Position numbers and translations under genes: made by a program
NCBI GenBank assembly: GCA_031292485.1
Contig: JARLHA010000066.1
Span: forward strand, 28,216 to 92,215
Direction of reading: 5' to 3'
DNA from: Mucilaginibacter sp.
Lineage (GTDB): Bacteria > Bacteroidota > Bacteroidia > Sphingobacteriales > Sphingobacteriaceae
Length of the DNA stretch: 64,000 nucleotides
Part shown: positions 16,469-25,157 of the stretch, piece by piece
How positions within the stretch are numbered: the first letter of the stretch is position 1
How the letters are laid out: the number at the start of each line of letters is the position of its first letter
The notes under the pieces: model-generated
Databases searched by the model: none
Told to the model about the DNA's origin: nothing
What the model saw: only the letters and a program-made list of their open reading frames with translations

Positions 16469-17443
16469 ATGTCTGTAATTGTTTTTGTTGAACATGATGG
16501 CGGGATCATCAAAAAGAAAAATTTTGAAGCCGTTCAATATGCATCGGGTATTGCCCAAAAAATGAGCGCGACGGTAACTGCCGTAATCCTGGGAACGATT
16601 GGTGACGCTGAGCTGGAAAAACTTGGAGAATACGGTGCACAAAAAGTATTGCATGTTGAGGATAGCCGGTTGGATGAACTGCATCCACGTGCTTATACAA
16701 GCGCCCTGTTAGCCGCCATTGAAAAAGAAGGTGCAAAAATAATTGTCACTCTAAATGATATTAACGGAAGGGCAGTTGCACCGCGGATTGCCGTTAAATT
16801 GAAGGCAGGCCTGGTAGCAGGCGCCCTCACCTACCCCGACATGGAGAAGGGTTTTGTGATCAAAAAAGCGGTTTATTCGGGCAAAGCATTTGCTTATGTA
16901 AATATCGCCAGTGATACAAAGGTGATCATGCTGATGCCCAATACTTTCCCATTGGCCAAAACAGAGGGCAAAGCCGCCATTGAAAAATTGGCGGTGAACT
17001 TCGGTGATAAGGACTTCGGCATAAAAGTAAAAGAAGTGAGCAAAGTTACAGGCGAAGTGTCGTTGTCAGATGCCGCTTTGGTAGTATCAGGTGGCCGGGG
17101 CATGAAGGGCCCCGAAAACTGGTACCTGATTGAAAATCTGGCCAAAGAGCTGGGTGCTGCAACGGCCTGTTCGCGCCCCGTATCCGATTCCGACTGGCGG
17201 CCTCATCACGAACACGTAGGCCAAACCGGTGGCACTATCCGGCCCGATTTGTACATTGCCGTCGGTATTTCAGGTGCAATTCAACACCTGGCAGGCGTAA
17301 ACGGCTCAAAGACGATTGTGGTGATCAACCGCGACCCCGAAGCGCCGTTTTTCAAGGCAGCAAATTATGGGATTGTCGGCGATGCCATGGAAGTATTACC
17401 CAGGCTGACTGAAGCAGTTAAAAAATTTAAACTACATAAATAA
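16469..17443 (+). CDS. etfA: Electron transfer flavoprotein alpha subunit
   Basis: A 324-residue EtfA/FixB protein. The N-terminal domain opens MSVIVFVEHDGGIIKKKNFEA. The C-terminal FAD domain has the family fingerprint: VVSGGRGMKGPENW, ACSRPVSDSDWRPHHEHVGQ with TGGTIRPDLYIAVGISGAIQ, and INRDPEAPFFKAANYGIVGD. It partners EtfB to oxidise the acyl-CoA dehydrogenase encoded upstream. The thioesterase gene follows after four bases. Confidence 0.96.
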   Translation: MSVIVFVEHDGGIIKKKNFEAVQYASGIAQKMSATVTAVILGTIGDAELEKLGEYGAQKVLHVEDSRLDELHPRAYTSALLAAIEKEGAKIIVTLNDINGRAVAPRIAVKLKAGLVAGALTYPDMEKGFVIKKAVYSGKAFAYVNIASDTKVIMLMPNTFPLAKTEGKAAIEKLAVNFGDKDFGIKVKEVSKVTGEVSLSDAALVVSGGRGMKGPENWYLIENLAKELGAATACSRPVSDSDWRPHHEHVGQTGGTIRPDLYIAVGISGAIQHLAGVNGSKTIVVINRDPEAPFFKAANYGIVGDAMEVLPRLTEAVKKFKLHK

Positions 17444-17447
17444 AACC

Positions 17448-17900
17448 ATGACTTTTTTTTATGAAGGACAGGTATTATGGGCACAAATAGATGCTAACCA
17501 GCATATGCGGCACACCGCTTACGGTGATTTCGGTGCGCAGGCCAGGTTAGGCTTACTGGAGTACCTGGGCTTAACGCCGGCCGTGCTTTATGGTCATAAA
17601 GTCGGGCCGGTACTATTCAGGGAAGAGCTGATTTACCTGCGCGAGATCGGGATAAACGAGCATATTAAAGTAACCTGCGAAATCATAAAATCGCGACCAG
17701 ATGGCTCTCGATGGTCAATGCGGCAGGAGTTGTTCCGTGGCGATGGTGTAAAAGCGGCTATTATTATTGCCGATGGCGCCTGGATAGATATGGAAAAACG
17801 AAAGCTGGCACCCTTGCCTCCCGAGCTAATTGAATTGTTTAAGCATGCCCCAAAAAGTCACGATTATATGGAAGAACCCAATAAATCCGTTACCTCTTAA
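17448..17900 (+). CDS. Acyl-CoA thioesterase, 4-hydroxybenzoyl-CoA thioesterase-like hotdog fold
   Basis: A 150-residue single hotdog-domain protein. The QIDANQHMRHTAYGDF segment matches the active-site region (Asp, His, Tyr) of the 4HBT group. It sits four bases after etfA and 17 bases before the acyl-CoA-binding protein, so it probably trims or recycles acyl-CoA during beta-oxidation. Chain specificity cannot be read from the sequence. Confidence 0.86.
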   Translation: MTFFYEGQVLWAQIDANQHMRHTAYGDFGAQARLGLLEYLGLTPAVLYGHKVGPVLFREELIYLREIGINEHIKVTCEIIKSRPDGSRWSMRQELFRGDGVKAAIIIADGAWIDMEKRKLAPLPPELIELFKHAPKSHDYMEEPNKSVTS

Positions 17901-17917
17901 AGACCAGCATTTTACCT

Positions 17918-18178
17918 ATGGAACTAAAAGAAGCTTTTGACAATGCGGTTGCAGCAAGTAAAACTTTGCCTGCACGGCCTGATAATGAAACTTTATTACA
18001 ACTCTACAGTTTATTCAAACAAGCGACTGAAGGGGATATCAATACGGATAATCCACCGGGCATGTTTGATTTTGTAGCCAAAGCCAAATATGATGCATGG
18101 TTAAAATTGCAGGGGACGTCACCCGAAAATGCGATGGAACGATACGTCGGCCTGGTAAATCAACTCGGCGGAAATTAA
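17918..18178 (+). CDS. Acyl-CoA-binding protein (ACBP)
   Basis: An 86-residue four-helix protein with the ACBP pattern: LKEAFDNAVAASKTLP, then LLQLYSLFKQATEGDINTDN, and AKAKYDAWLKLQGTSPENAM. Key ligand-contact Tyr and Lys positions (YSLFKQAT, KAKYDAWLK) are kept. ACBPs bind long-chain acyl-CoA esters in the cytosol. They are near-universal in eukaryotes and patchy in bacteria; its place in this operon gives a clear role as an acyl-CoA carrier or buffer. A 38-bp element begins four bases after its stop. Confidence 0.92.
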   Translation: MELKEAFDNAVAASKTLPARPDNETLLQLYSLFKQATEGDINTDNPPGMFDFVAKAKYDAWLKLQGTSPENAMERYVGLVNQLGGN

Positions 18179-18181
18179 TTT

Positions 18182-18246
18182 CCGAAATTTTGACAAATGT
18201 TTCCGCCATATAGCCCTTTGTTTTTCGCGGTTAAAAAGGATATTTG
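18182..18246 (+). promoter_or_regulatory. 38-bp element copy C with -7-like box, promoter of the second beta-oxidation run
   Basis: The element at 18182-18219 begins CCGAAATTTTGAC and ends ATATAGCCCTTT. It matches copy B at 31 of 38 positions with no gap, including TTTTGAC, TCCGC and TATAGCCCTTT. Nineteen bases later GATATTTG (18239-18246) resembles the -7 box. The gap 18179-18424 has no gene; the leader would be about 170 bases. Confidence 0.6.
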
Positions 18247-18424
18247 TTAATATAAGCCAATACTAAATTATTTTATTCTACCAGTTTTACTAAATCCTTC
18301 AATAAACAAACTATTGCCTCGTTTTAATTGTTCTGCAATATGAAATGAACGTTGGCTTAATTTTGATTTAAATGGATTTACAGATTTGGCCGGATAGTTT
18401 TTTTAATTTTTATTAAATACTTAA

Positions 18425-18877
18425 ATGATGTCCTTATTTAACAAAAAACATTTCCTGTTAGTAATTTTTTTGCTGACTGTATGCTGCGTAACCGTAGCTA
18501 AAGCCCAAACAGACCAGATTGAAGGGCAGTGGTACAATGATATCAAAAGCGCCAAAGTGTTGATCACGAAGGGGAGCAATGGTAAATTTTACGGCAAGGT
18601 GGTATGGTTAAAGGAGCCTTTAGAGAATGGCAAACCAAAGGTGGATCGTTTAAATGAGGACCCCAAATTACGCAGCAGGCCACGGCTTGGGCTGCAGGTT
18701 TTATCGGATTTTGTAAAAGACGGCATAAATAAGTACACCGATGGCACCATTTACGACCCGCTTAATGGAAAAACCTACTCCTGCAACATGACATACAAAG
18801 GTAAAACGCTCGCCATACGGGGGTATATCGGCATTTCTCTTTTCGGCCGTACCACCACGTGGTCGCGGGTTGAATAA
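18425..18877 (+). CDS. Exported DUF2147 protein
   Basis: A 150-residue protein with an N-terminal signal peptide (FLLVIFLLTVCCVTVAKAQ). The mature part matches DUF2147: IEGQWYNDIKSAKVLITKG, then GKFYGKVVWLKEP, DGTIYDPLNGKTYSCNMTY, and KTLAIRGYIGISLFGRTTTW. The family is a small periplasmic or outer-membrane-associated beta fold of unknown function. It is the first gene after copy C of the 38-bp element and lies 30 bases before the FadN-type gene, so it is probably co-expressed with beta-oxidation enzymes. Confidence 0.85.
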   Translation: MMSLFNKKHFLLVIFLLTVCCVTVAKAQTDQIEGQWYNDIKSAKVLITKGSNGKFYGKVVWLKEPLENGKPKVDRLNEDPKLRSRPRLGLQVLSDFVKDGINKYTDGTIYDPLNGKTYSCNMTYKGKTLAIRGYIGISLFGRTTTWSRVE

Positions 18878-18907
18878 ATCAATATAAAATAAAACAAGCT
18901 TAGTACA

Positions 18908-21289
18908 ATGAGTGCTCAACGAGTAATAAAAAAAGTAGCAATATTAGGTTCAGGCGTAATGGGCAGCCGTATTGCCTGCCACTTTGCAAATATTGGTGTG
19001 CAGGTGTTGTTATTGGACATTGCGCCAAAAGATGCGCCAGCCGGCGATAAAAAAGCCCGCAATAAAATTGTAAATGATGCCCTGGAGTTTGCCTTAAAAT
19101 CAAACCCCTCTCCTATCTATTTAAAGTCATTTGCCAAAAGGATAAGCACCGGCAATTTTGAGGATGACATGCCCAAAATTGCCGAATGCGATTGGGTGAT
19201 TGAAGTGGTGGTTGAACGCCTGGATATCAAGCAAACCGTATTTGAATCCGTAGAAAAATTCAGGAAGCCGGGAACCTTGATCACCTCGAACACCTCCGGT
19301 ATCCCTATCCACCTTATGGCTGAGGGCCGCAGCGAAGATTTCAGGAAAAACTTTTGCGGGAGTCACTTTTTTAACCCGCCACGCTATTTAAAGCTGCTTG
19401 AAATTATCCCCACAAAAGATACTTCGCCTGAGGTGGTGAGCTTTTTATTGGAATATGGCGAAAAATTCCTGGGCAAAACCACCGTACTGGCTAAAGATAC
19501 CCCGGCATTTATCGGTAACCGCATAGGTGTTTTCAGCATCATGAGCCTGTTGCATTATGTACAAAAAACAGGGCTGACAGTTGAAGAAGTGGATAAGCTA
19601 ACCGGCCCTGTTATTGGTCACCCAAAATCGGCCACCTTCCGCACCAATGATGTGGTAGGCTTAGATACCATGGTGCATGTAGCCAACGGTTTGTTTAAAA
19701 ATGCCCCTGATGATGAAGCTAACGAACTATTTGAGATCCCTGATTTTGTAAACAGCATGCTTAAAAACAACTGGTTGGGCAGCAAAACCGGGCAGGGCTT
19801 TTATAAAAAAGAAAAAGTTGACGGTGTAAACCAATTTTATGCGCTCGACTTGAAATCACTCGATTACAAGCCATCCCAAAAAGTAAAATTCGCTGCTTTA
19901 GAAACCACTAAAACAGTTGAAAAATTAGAAGACCGCCTGAAAATATTGTTTGCATCGAAGGATAAGGCCGGTGATTTTTACCGCGCTACGTCTTACCAGC
20001 TTTTTGCCTATTCAAGCAAGCGCATTCCCGAAATTGCTGATGAACTTTACAAAATAGATGCCGCCATGAATGCCGGTTTCGGCTGGGAAATGGGCCCCTT
20101 TGAAAAATGGGACGCCCTCGGAGTCGAAAACACGGTTAAAGAAATGGAAGCGGCGGGTAATAAGCCTGCAAAATGGGTTTATGAGATGCTGGAATCCGGC
20201 GCCAAAAGCTTTTATGTGATCGAGAACGGTAAACGGATGTATTATGATATTCCGTCAAAAGCCTACAAAGTAATTCCGGGTACAGAAGATTTCATCTTAC
20301 TGAAAAACATCACCGCGACAAACACCGTGTGGAAAAACAGCGGCAGTACCATCACCGATATCGGCGATGGCATCCTCAACCTGGCTTTTCATACAAAAAT
20401 GAATACGATAGGCGGCGAAGTGATTGAAGGTATCAACAAGGCTATTACACTTGCTGAAGCAGGCTATAAAGGCCTGGTGATCTCAAACGATGGCGCCAAC
20501 TTCAGTGCGGGAGCCAATGTTGGGATGATATTTATGATGGCGGTTGAACAGGAATTTGACGAGCTGAACGCAGTCATCAAAGCATTCCAGACTACCATGA
20601 TGCGCATCCGGTATTCGTCCATCCCGGTAGTGGCAGCGCCACACCAGATGGCCCTGGGCGGAGGCTGCGAAATGTGCCTCCATGCCGATAAAGTGGTTGC
20701 ACATGCTGAATTGTATATGGGATTGGTGGAATTTGGCGTAGGATTGATCCCCGGCGGCGGCGGCACCAAAGAGTTTGCCCTTCGCCTGTCGGACGAATTA
20801 CAGGATGGCGACATCGAAGTAAATAATTTCAGGGAGCGGTTTTTAACCATTGGGCAGGCCAAGGTTTCTACTTCAGCTTACGAAGCCTTTGAATTTGGCT
20901 ACCTGAAAAAGGGCCGCGATGCAGTGGTAGTTTCGCAAAACAGGCTGCTTGCCGAGGCAAAACGTCATTGTTTGCAAATGGCCGAAGATGGATATACACA
21001 ACCTGTACAGCGAACTGATATTAAAGTTTGGGGTAAACAAGCGCTCGGCCTGGCTTATGTTGGGGCCAATACCATGTACAGTGGCAATTACATCAGTGAG
21101 CACGATGTAAAGATCTCGCAAAAGCTGGGCTACGTGCTTTCAGGCGGCGATTTGTCACAACCATCGCAGGTTAGCGAAAGCTATTTGCTCGACCTGGAAA
21201 GAGAAGCTTTTCTTTCCCTTTGTACCGAAAAGAAAACGCTGGAACGCATTCAGTCTATCCTGACGGGCGGAAAAATACTTAGGAATTAA
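18908..21289 (+). CDS. fadN: 3-hydroxyacyl-CoA dehydrogenase / enoyl-CoA hydratase, FadN type
   Basis: A 793-residue two-activity protein for steps two and three of beta-oxidation. The order is dehydrogenase first (NAD Rossmann motif GSGVMGSRIACHFANIG at about residue 14; HFFNPPRYLKLLEIIPT), then 3HCDH C-terminal domains. The enoyl-CoA hydratase part is at about 500-720 (FSAGANVGMIFMMA, MALGGGCEMCLHADKVVAHA, GVGLIPGGGGTKE). This order is that of Bacillus FadN, reverse to E. coli FadB. The thiolase gene follows after 26 bases. Confidence 0.94.
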   Translation: MSAQRVIKKVAILGSGVMGSRIACHFANIGVQVLLLDIAPKDAPAGDKKARNKIVNDALEFALKSNPSPIYLKSFAKRISTGNFEDDMPKIAECDWVIEVVVERLDIKQTVFESVEKFRKPGTLITSNTSGIPIHLMAEGRSEDFRKNFCGSHFFNPPRYLKLLEIIPTKDTSPEVVSFLLEYGEKFLGKTTVLAKDTPAFIGNRIGVFSIMSLLHYVQKTGLTVEEVDKLTGPVIGHPKSATFRTNDVVGLDTMVHVANGLFKNAPDDEANELFEIPDFVNSMLKNNWLGSKTGQGFYKKEKVDGVNQFYALDLKSLDYKPSQKVKFAALETTKTVEKLEDRLKILFASKDKAGDFYRATSYQLFAYSSKRIPEIADELYKIDAAMNAGFGWEMGPFEKWDALGVENTVKEMEAAGNKPAKWVYEMLESGAKSFYVIENGKRMYYDIPSKAYKVIPGTEDFILLKNITATNTVWKNSGSTITDIGDGILNLAFHTKMNTIGGEVIEGINKAITLAEAGYKGLVISNDGANFSAGANVGMIFMMAVEQEFDELNAVIKAFQTTMMRIRYSSIPVVAAPHQMALGGGCEMCLHADKVVAHAELYMGLVEFGVGLIPGGGGTKEFALRLSDELQDGDIEVNNFRERFLTIGQAKVSTSAYEAFEFGYLKKGRDAVVVSQNRLLAEAKRHCLQMAEDGYTQPVQRTDIKVWGKQALGLAYVGANTMYSGNYISEHDVKISQKLGYVLSGGDLSQPSQVSESYLLDLEREAFLSLCTEKKTLERIQSILTGGKILRN

Positions 21290-21315
21290 TTTATAACAGA
21301 AAAAATTCAAGATAA

Positions 21316-22491
21316 ATGAACGCATATATTGTTGCAGCCAGCCGCAGTGCTATAGGGAAAGCCGGTCGCGGTGGGTTCAGATTTACCAGGCCTGATACGC
21401 TTGCTGCCGATGTTATTAAACACCTTTTATCCACGGTGCCAAATGTGGATAAAGAGCAAATAGAAGATGTAATTGTTGGCAACGCGACACCTGAAGCAGA
21501 ACAGGGCCTGAACGTGGGCAGGCTGATCTCCTTAATGGCTTTGGATACAGATAAAGTGCCGGGGATGACGGTGAACCGGTATTGCGCCTCGGGTTTGGAA
21601 ACCATCGCGATAGCCTCCGCAAAAATACATAGCGGCATAGCCGATTGTATTATTGCCGGGGGTGTGGAAAGCATGAGCCTGTTACCCATGGGCGGCTGGC
21701 GGATCGTCCCTAATGCCGATATTGCCCTGGCACATCCTGATTATTATTGGGGCATGGGCCTTACCGCTGAAGCAGTGGCAAAAGAATATAATGTAAGCCG
21801 GGAAGAGCAGGATCAGTTTGCATTCAATTCGCACCAAAAAGCTATTAATGCGATAAAGGAAGGTAAGTTTAAGGATGAAATTGTGCCGATGAACATTACC
21901 GAAATTTATATAGATGAAGCAGGTAAAAAGAAAAAAAGAGACTTTAAGGTAGACACTGACGAAGGCCCGCGTGCCGATACCTCAATGGATGCTTTAGCCA
22001 AACTAAAACCGGTTTTTAATGCCAAAGGTGTGGTAACTGCGGGTAATTCATCCCAAACAAGTGATGGCGCTGCTTTTGTAATGGTAGTTAGCGAAAAGTT
22101 TTTAAAACAAAACAACCTGAAACCCATAGCGCGGCTGGTTAATTACGCTGTTGCAGGTGTCCCCCCGCGGATCATGGGCATTGGCCCGCTGGTGGCTATC
22201 CCGAAAGTATTGAAAGCAGCAGGATTAAAACAGCAGGATATTGATTTGATTGAACTGAATGAAGCCTTTGCTTCGCAGTCCCTCGCGGTAATAAAAGGGT
22301 TGGAGCTTAATCCGGAGGTCATCAACGTAAACGGCGGGGCGATCTCCTTGGGACACCCGCTTGGTTGTACGGGCGCAAAGCTTTCTGTTCAGCTTTTTAA
22401 TGAATTGAAACGACGCGATAAAAAATACGGCATGGTAACCATGTGCGTTGGTACAGGCCAGGGCGCCGCCGGAATTTTTGAACTATTATAG
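21316..22491 (+). CDS. fadA: Acetyl-CoA acyltransferase (3-ketoacyl-CoA thiolase)
   Basis: A 391-residue thiolase for the last beta-oxidation step. The catalytic residues are in place: nucleophile Cys90 in VNRYCASGLETI, His347 in GGAISLGHPLGCTGAK, and Cys377 in MVTMCVGTGQGA. GVESMSLLPMGG and NEAFASQSLAV are also family segments. It directly follows the FadN-type gene, a standard pairing, and precedes the acyl-CoA synthetase. Confidence 0.95.
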   Translation: MNAYIVAASRSAIGKAGRGGFRFTRPDTLAADVIKHLLSTVPNVDKEQIEDVIVGNATPEAEQGLNVGRLISLMALDTDKVPGMTVNRYCASGLETIAIASAKIHSGIADCIIAGGVESMSLLPMGGWRIVPNADIALAHPDYYWGMGLTAEAVAKEYNVSREEQDQFAFNSHQKAINAIKEGKFKDEIVPMNITEIYIDEAGKKKKRDFKVDTDEGPRADTSMDALAKLKPVFNAKGVVTAGNSSQTSDGAAFVMVVSEKFLKQNNLKPIARLVNYAVAGVPPRIMGIGPLVAIPKVLKAAGLKQQDIDLIELNEAFASQSLAVIKGLELNPEVINVNGGAISLGHPLGCTGAKLSVQLFNELKRRDKKYGMVTMCVGTGQGAAGIFELL

Positions 22492-22516
22492 TTAGATAAA
22501 GTATTATTCGTAAAGA

Positions 22517-24340
22517 ATGGCAACAACAGATAAAGGCCTGAGATTATTTGATTGCATGGCGGTACAGGCAAAAGATCCCAGGCCTGATCTTTTAAATGCC
22601 AAAGTAAACGGCGTTTGGCAATCGTACAGCACCCAGCAGGTGCATGACATGGCCTGCCAGTTAGCCGTTGCGCTATTAAAAGCAGGCATTTCTGCGGGAG
22701 ATGGTACGGTAGAGGGTGCAGATAAAATAGGCTTGATCAGCAGCGGCAGGCCCGAATGGATAATTACCGATCTGGCCGTACAGCAAACCGGGGCTGTTTT
22801 GGTGCCCTTGTACCCCAATACCAATGCAAAAGAAATTGAGCAGATACTGATCGAAGCGGAGGTAAAGATCATGTTTATCAGCAATAAAGAATTATATGAA
22901 AAGGTAAACAGTATCCGTAAAAACATCCCATCGTTAAAAGCTATTTACACTTTCGATCCCTTGCAGGAATGCGCTAACTGGACTGAACTCTTAAAACCTG
23001 TTACAGCAGATGAACAGCAGAATTTGCTGGCGATCAGCGATAAGATCAGCGAAAATGATATTACCACCATCATTTATACTTCCGGTACCACCGGCAGGCC
23101 CAAAGGGGTGATGCTTACCCACAAAAATATCGTAAGCAACGCAATGGCTTCCGGCGATGTGCTTGCGCAGATCCCAATAGAAGAGCGCCGGGCTTTCAGC
23201 TTTTTGCCAGTGAACCACATTTTCGAAAAGATGTGTTCTTACATCTACCTTTTCTTTGGGTTTTCAATTTATTATGCAGAAAGCATGGATACCATCGGCC
23301 CGAATATTAAAGAGGTGCAGCCTTATATTTTTACTGCCGTGCCCAGGGTACTCGAAAAAGTATTCGAAAAGATCATTGCCGAGGGTAAAAAATTAAGCGG
23401 GATTAAAAGTAAAATATTTTTATGGTCGATTAAGATCGCCGATCATTTTGATTTAAATGGTAAGAGCCCCTGGTATAAATTTATACATGGCATTGCCGAT
23501 AAACTGGTTTACAGCAAGTGGCGTGCGGCTTTAGGTGGTAACGTAAAGGCGATAGTCGTAGGCAGTTCCGCCTGCCCTATCCGCCTCGAAAGAATTTTTA
23601 CTGCTGCCGGGATTGTTATTTTAGAGGGATACGGGCTTACTGAAACTTCTCCTGTTATTTCTGTTAATAATTATGATCCCGAGAAAAGAAGGTTTGGCAC
23701 CGTAGGGCCGTTATTACGCGATGTGCAGGTAAAAATTGCAGATGATGGCGAGATACTTTGCAAGGGCCCCAATGTAATGCCTGGCTATTATAAAAACCCG
23801 GAACTTACCGCCGAAGTTTTGCAGGACGGATGGTTCCATACCGGGGATATCGGCGAGCTGGATAAAGATTCATTCCTGAAGATCACTGACCGTAAAAAGG
23901 AAATTTTTAAAACTTCCGGTGGCAAATACGTGGCGCCCCTGCCCATCGAAAATAAAATGAAGGAAAATTATTTTATTGAACAAATGATGGTGGTTGGCGC
24001 CGGTAAGAAATTTGCATCGGCGCTGATCGTACCTTCCTATGCCAACCTGGTTCCCTGGTGCAAAAAAAATCATATCCCTGATATGGCAAAGGAAGAAATG
24101 GTTAAAGACAGCCGGGTTATCGCCATGTATCAATCTATACTTGAGGGCTTCAACCCTGAATTTAATCGCGTTGAGCAGATCAAAAGGTTCGTGATCCTTC
24201 CCGATGAATGGACGGTTGATACCGGTGAGCTTACCCCTACAGGTAAAATGAAACGAAAGATCATCACCGAAAAATACAACACTGAAATTGAAGAAATGTA
24301 TGGTGATCAAATGGATTTGGCTTCAACCTCTGACAAATAA
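22517..24340 (+). CDS. fadD: Long-chain acyl-CoA synthetase (AMP-forming)
   Basis: A 607-residue member of the ANL adenylate-forming family. The P-loop-like motif is TIIYTSGTTGRPKGVMLTHK, the A5 motif YGLTETSPVISV, the A7-like region GWFHTGDIGELD, and the A8 region LKITDRKKEIFKTSGGKYVA. The size and FAA1-like inserts indicate the long-chain group. It activates imported fatty acids with CoA and ATP, supplying the enzymes encoded around it. The isomerase gene starts three bases after its stop. Confidence 0.94.
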   Translation: MATTDKGLRLFDCMAVQAKDPRPDLLNAKVNGVWQSYSTQQVHDMACQLAVALLKAGISAGDGTVEGADKIGLISSGRPEWIITDLAVQQTGAVLVPLYPNTNAKEIEQILIEAEVKIMFISNKELYEKVNSIRKNIPSLKAIYTFDPLQECANWTELLKPVTADEQQNLLAISDKISENDITTIIYTSGTTGRPKGVMLTHKNIVSNAMASGDVLAQIPIEERRAFSFLPVNHIFEKMCSYIYLFFGFSIYYAESMDTIGPNIKEVQPYIFTAVPRVLEKVFEKIIAEGKKLSGIKSKIFLWSIKIADHFDLNGKSPWYKFIHGIADKLVYSKWRAALGGNVKAIVVGSSACPIRLERIFTAAGIVILEGYGLTETSPVISVNNYDPEKRRFGTVGPLLRDVQVKIADDGEILCKGPNVMPGYYKNPELTAEVLQDGWFHTGDIGELDKDSFLKITDRKKEIFKTSGGKYVAPLPIENKMKENYFIEQMMVVGAGKKFASALIVPSYANLVPWCKKNHIPDMAKEEMVKDSRVIAMYQSILEGFNPEFNRVEQIKRFVILPDEWTVDTGELTPTGKMKRKIITEKYNTEIEEMYGDQMDLASTSDK

Positions 24341-24343
24341 AAA

Positions 24344-25123
24344 ATGGATACCATACAACTTACTATAAATGAAAAGGTCGCGGTAATAACGCTCGACAGG
24401 GGCCGCTCCAACCCTATCAATCATCAAATGGTTAAGGAACTGACGGCCTGCATAAAAGAGCTCGAAAACAACAACCAGGTTGGCGGGGTGATATTAACCG
24501 GCAAGCAGGGTTTTTTCTCATCAGGTGCCGACCTGATGGAGGTTGCCGATTACGATGAGCAGCAAGCCAAGGGCTTCTGGACAGATTTTTTTGCTCTCCA
24601 AACTACTTTAATATCCTTTAAAAAACCAATGGTAGCCGCTATAAGCGGGCACAGCCCGGCGGGCGGATGTGTGTTGGCCATCTGCTGCGATTACCGCTTA
24701 ATGGCCGAAGGGGAATATATCATTGGCTTAAATGAAATTCCGGTAGGCATCATTGTACCGGAAAGCATCTTTAAAGTTTATGCTTTCTGGATCGGCAAAC
24801 AAAAGGCTTATCAATACTTACTGGAAGGCAAGCTTGTTAAAGTAAATGAAGCAGCCAGCATTGGTTTGATAGATGAAGTTTGCCCGGCAGATAGCCTGCT
24901 GGCACGGGCAGAGAAAAAACTAAAAACGTATATGCAGTTTAACCCGGTTACCTGGAGCCAAAGTAAGTTAAACCTCAGGCAGGAACTGATCAACTACTTA
25001 AATACTGATCAAAGCGCCACGCTCGAACAGATGTTGAAACAATGGTGGGCGCCTGAAACAAGAGCGACTCTGGAAATGATCATCCAAAATTTAAAATCGA
25101 AAAGTTCGGCCCCTAAAAAATAA
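24344..25123 (+). CDS. Enoyl-CoA hydratase/isomerase family, probable delta3,delta2-enoyl-CoA isomerase
   Basis: A 259-residue crotonase-fold protein. The oxyanion-hole segments are FFSSGADLMEV and GHSPAGGCVLAICCDYRL. Instead of the usual hydratase PE-x-x-x-G-x-x-P-G-x-GG motif it has GLNEIPVGIIVPES with Glu131, closely like the catalytic NE-x-x-x-GI segment of mitochondrial enoyl-CoA isomerase (ECI1). I therefore favour isomerisation of 3-enoyl-CoA from unsaturated fatty acids over hydration. The reductase next door supports this. Confidence 0.82.
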   Translation: MDTIQLTINEKVAVITLDRGRSNPINHQMVKELTACIKELENNNQVGGVILTGKQGFFSSGADLMEVADYDEQQAKGFWTDFFALQTTLISFKKPMVAAISGHSPAGGCVLAICCDYRLMAEGEYIIGLNEIPVGIIVPESIFKVYAFWIGKQKAYQYLLEGKLVKVNEAASIGLIDEVCPADSLLARAEKKLKTYMQFNPVTWSQSKLNLRQELINYLNTDQSATLEQMLKQWWAPETRATLEMIIQNLKSKSSAPKK

Positions 25124-25157
25124 TCCGGAAGGATTAAACCCATAAATAAAACACGTA

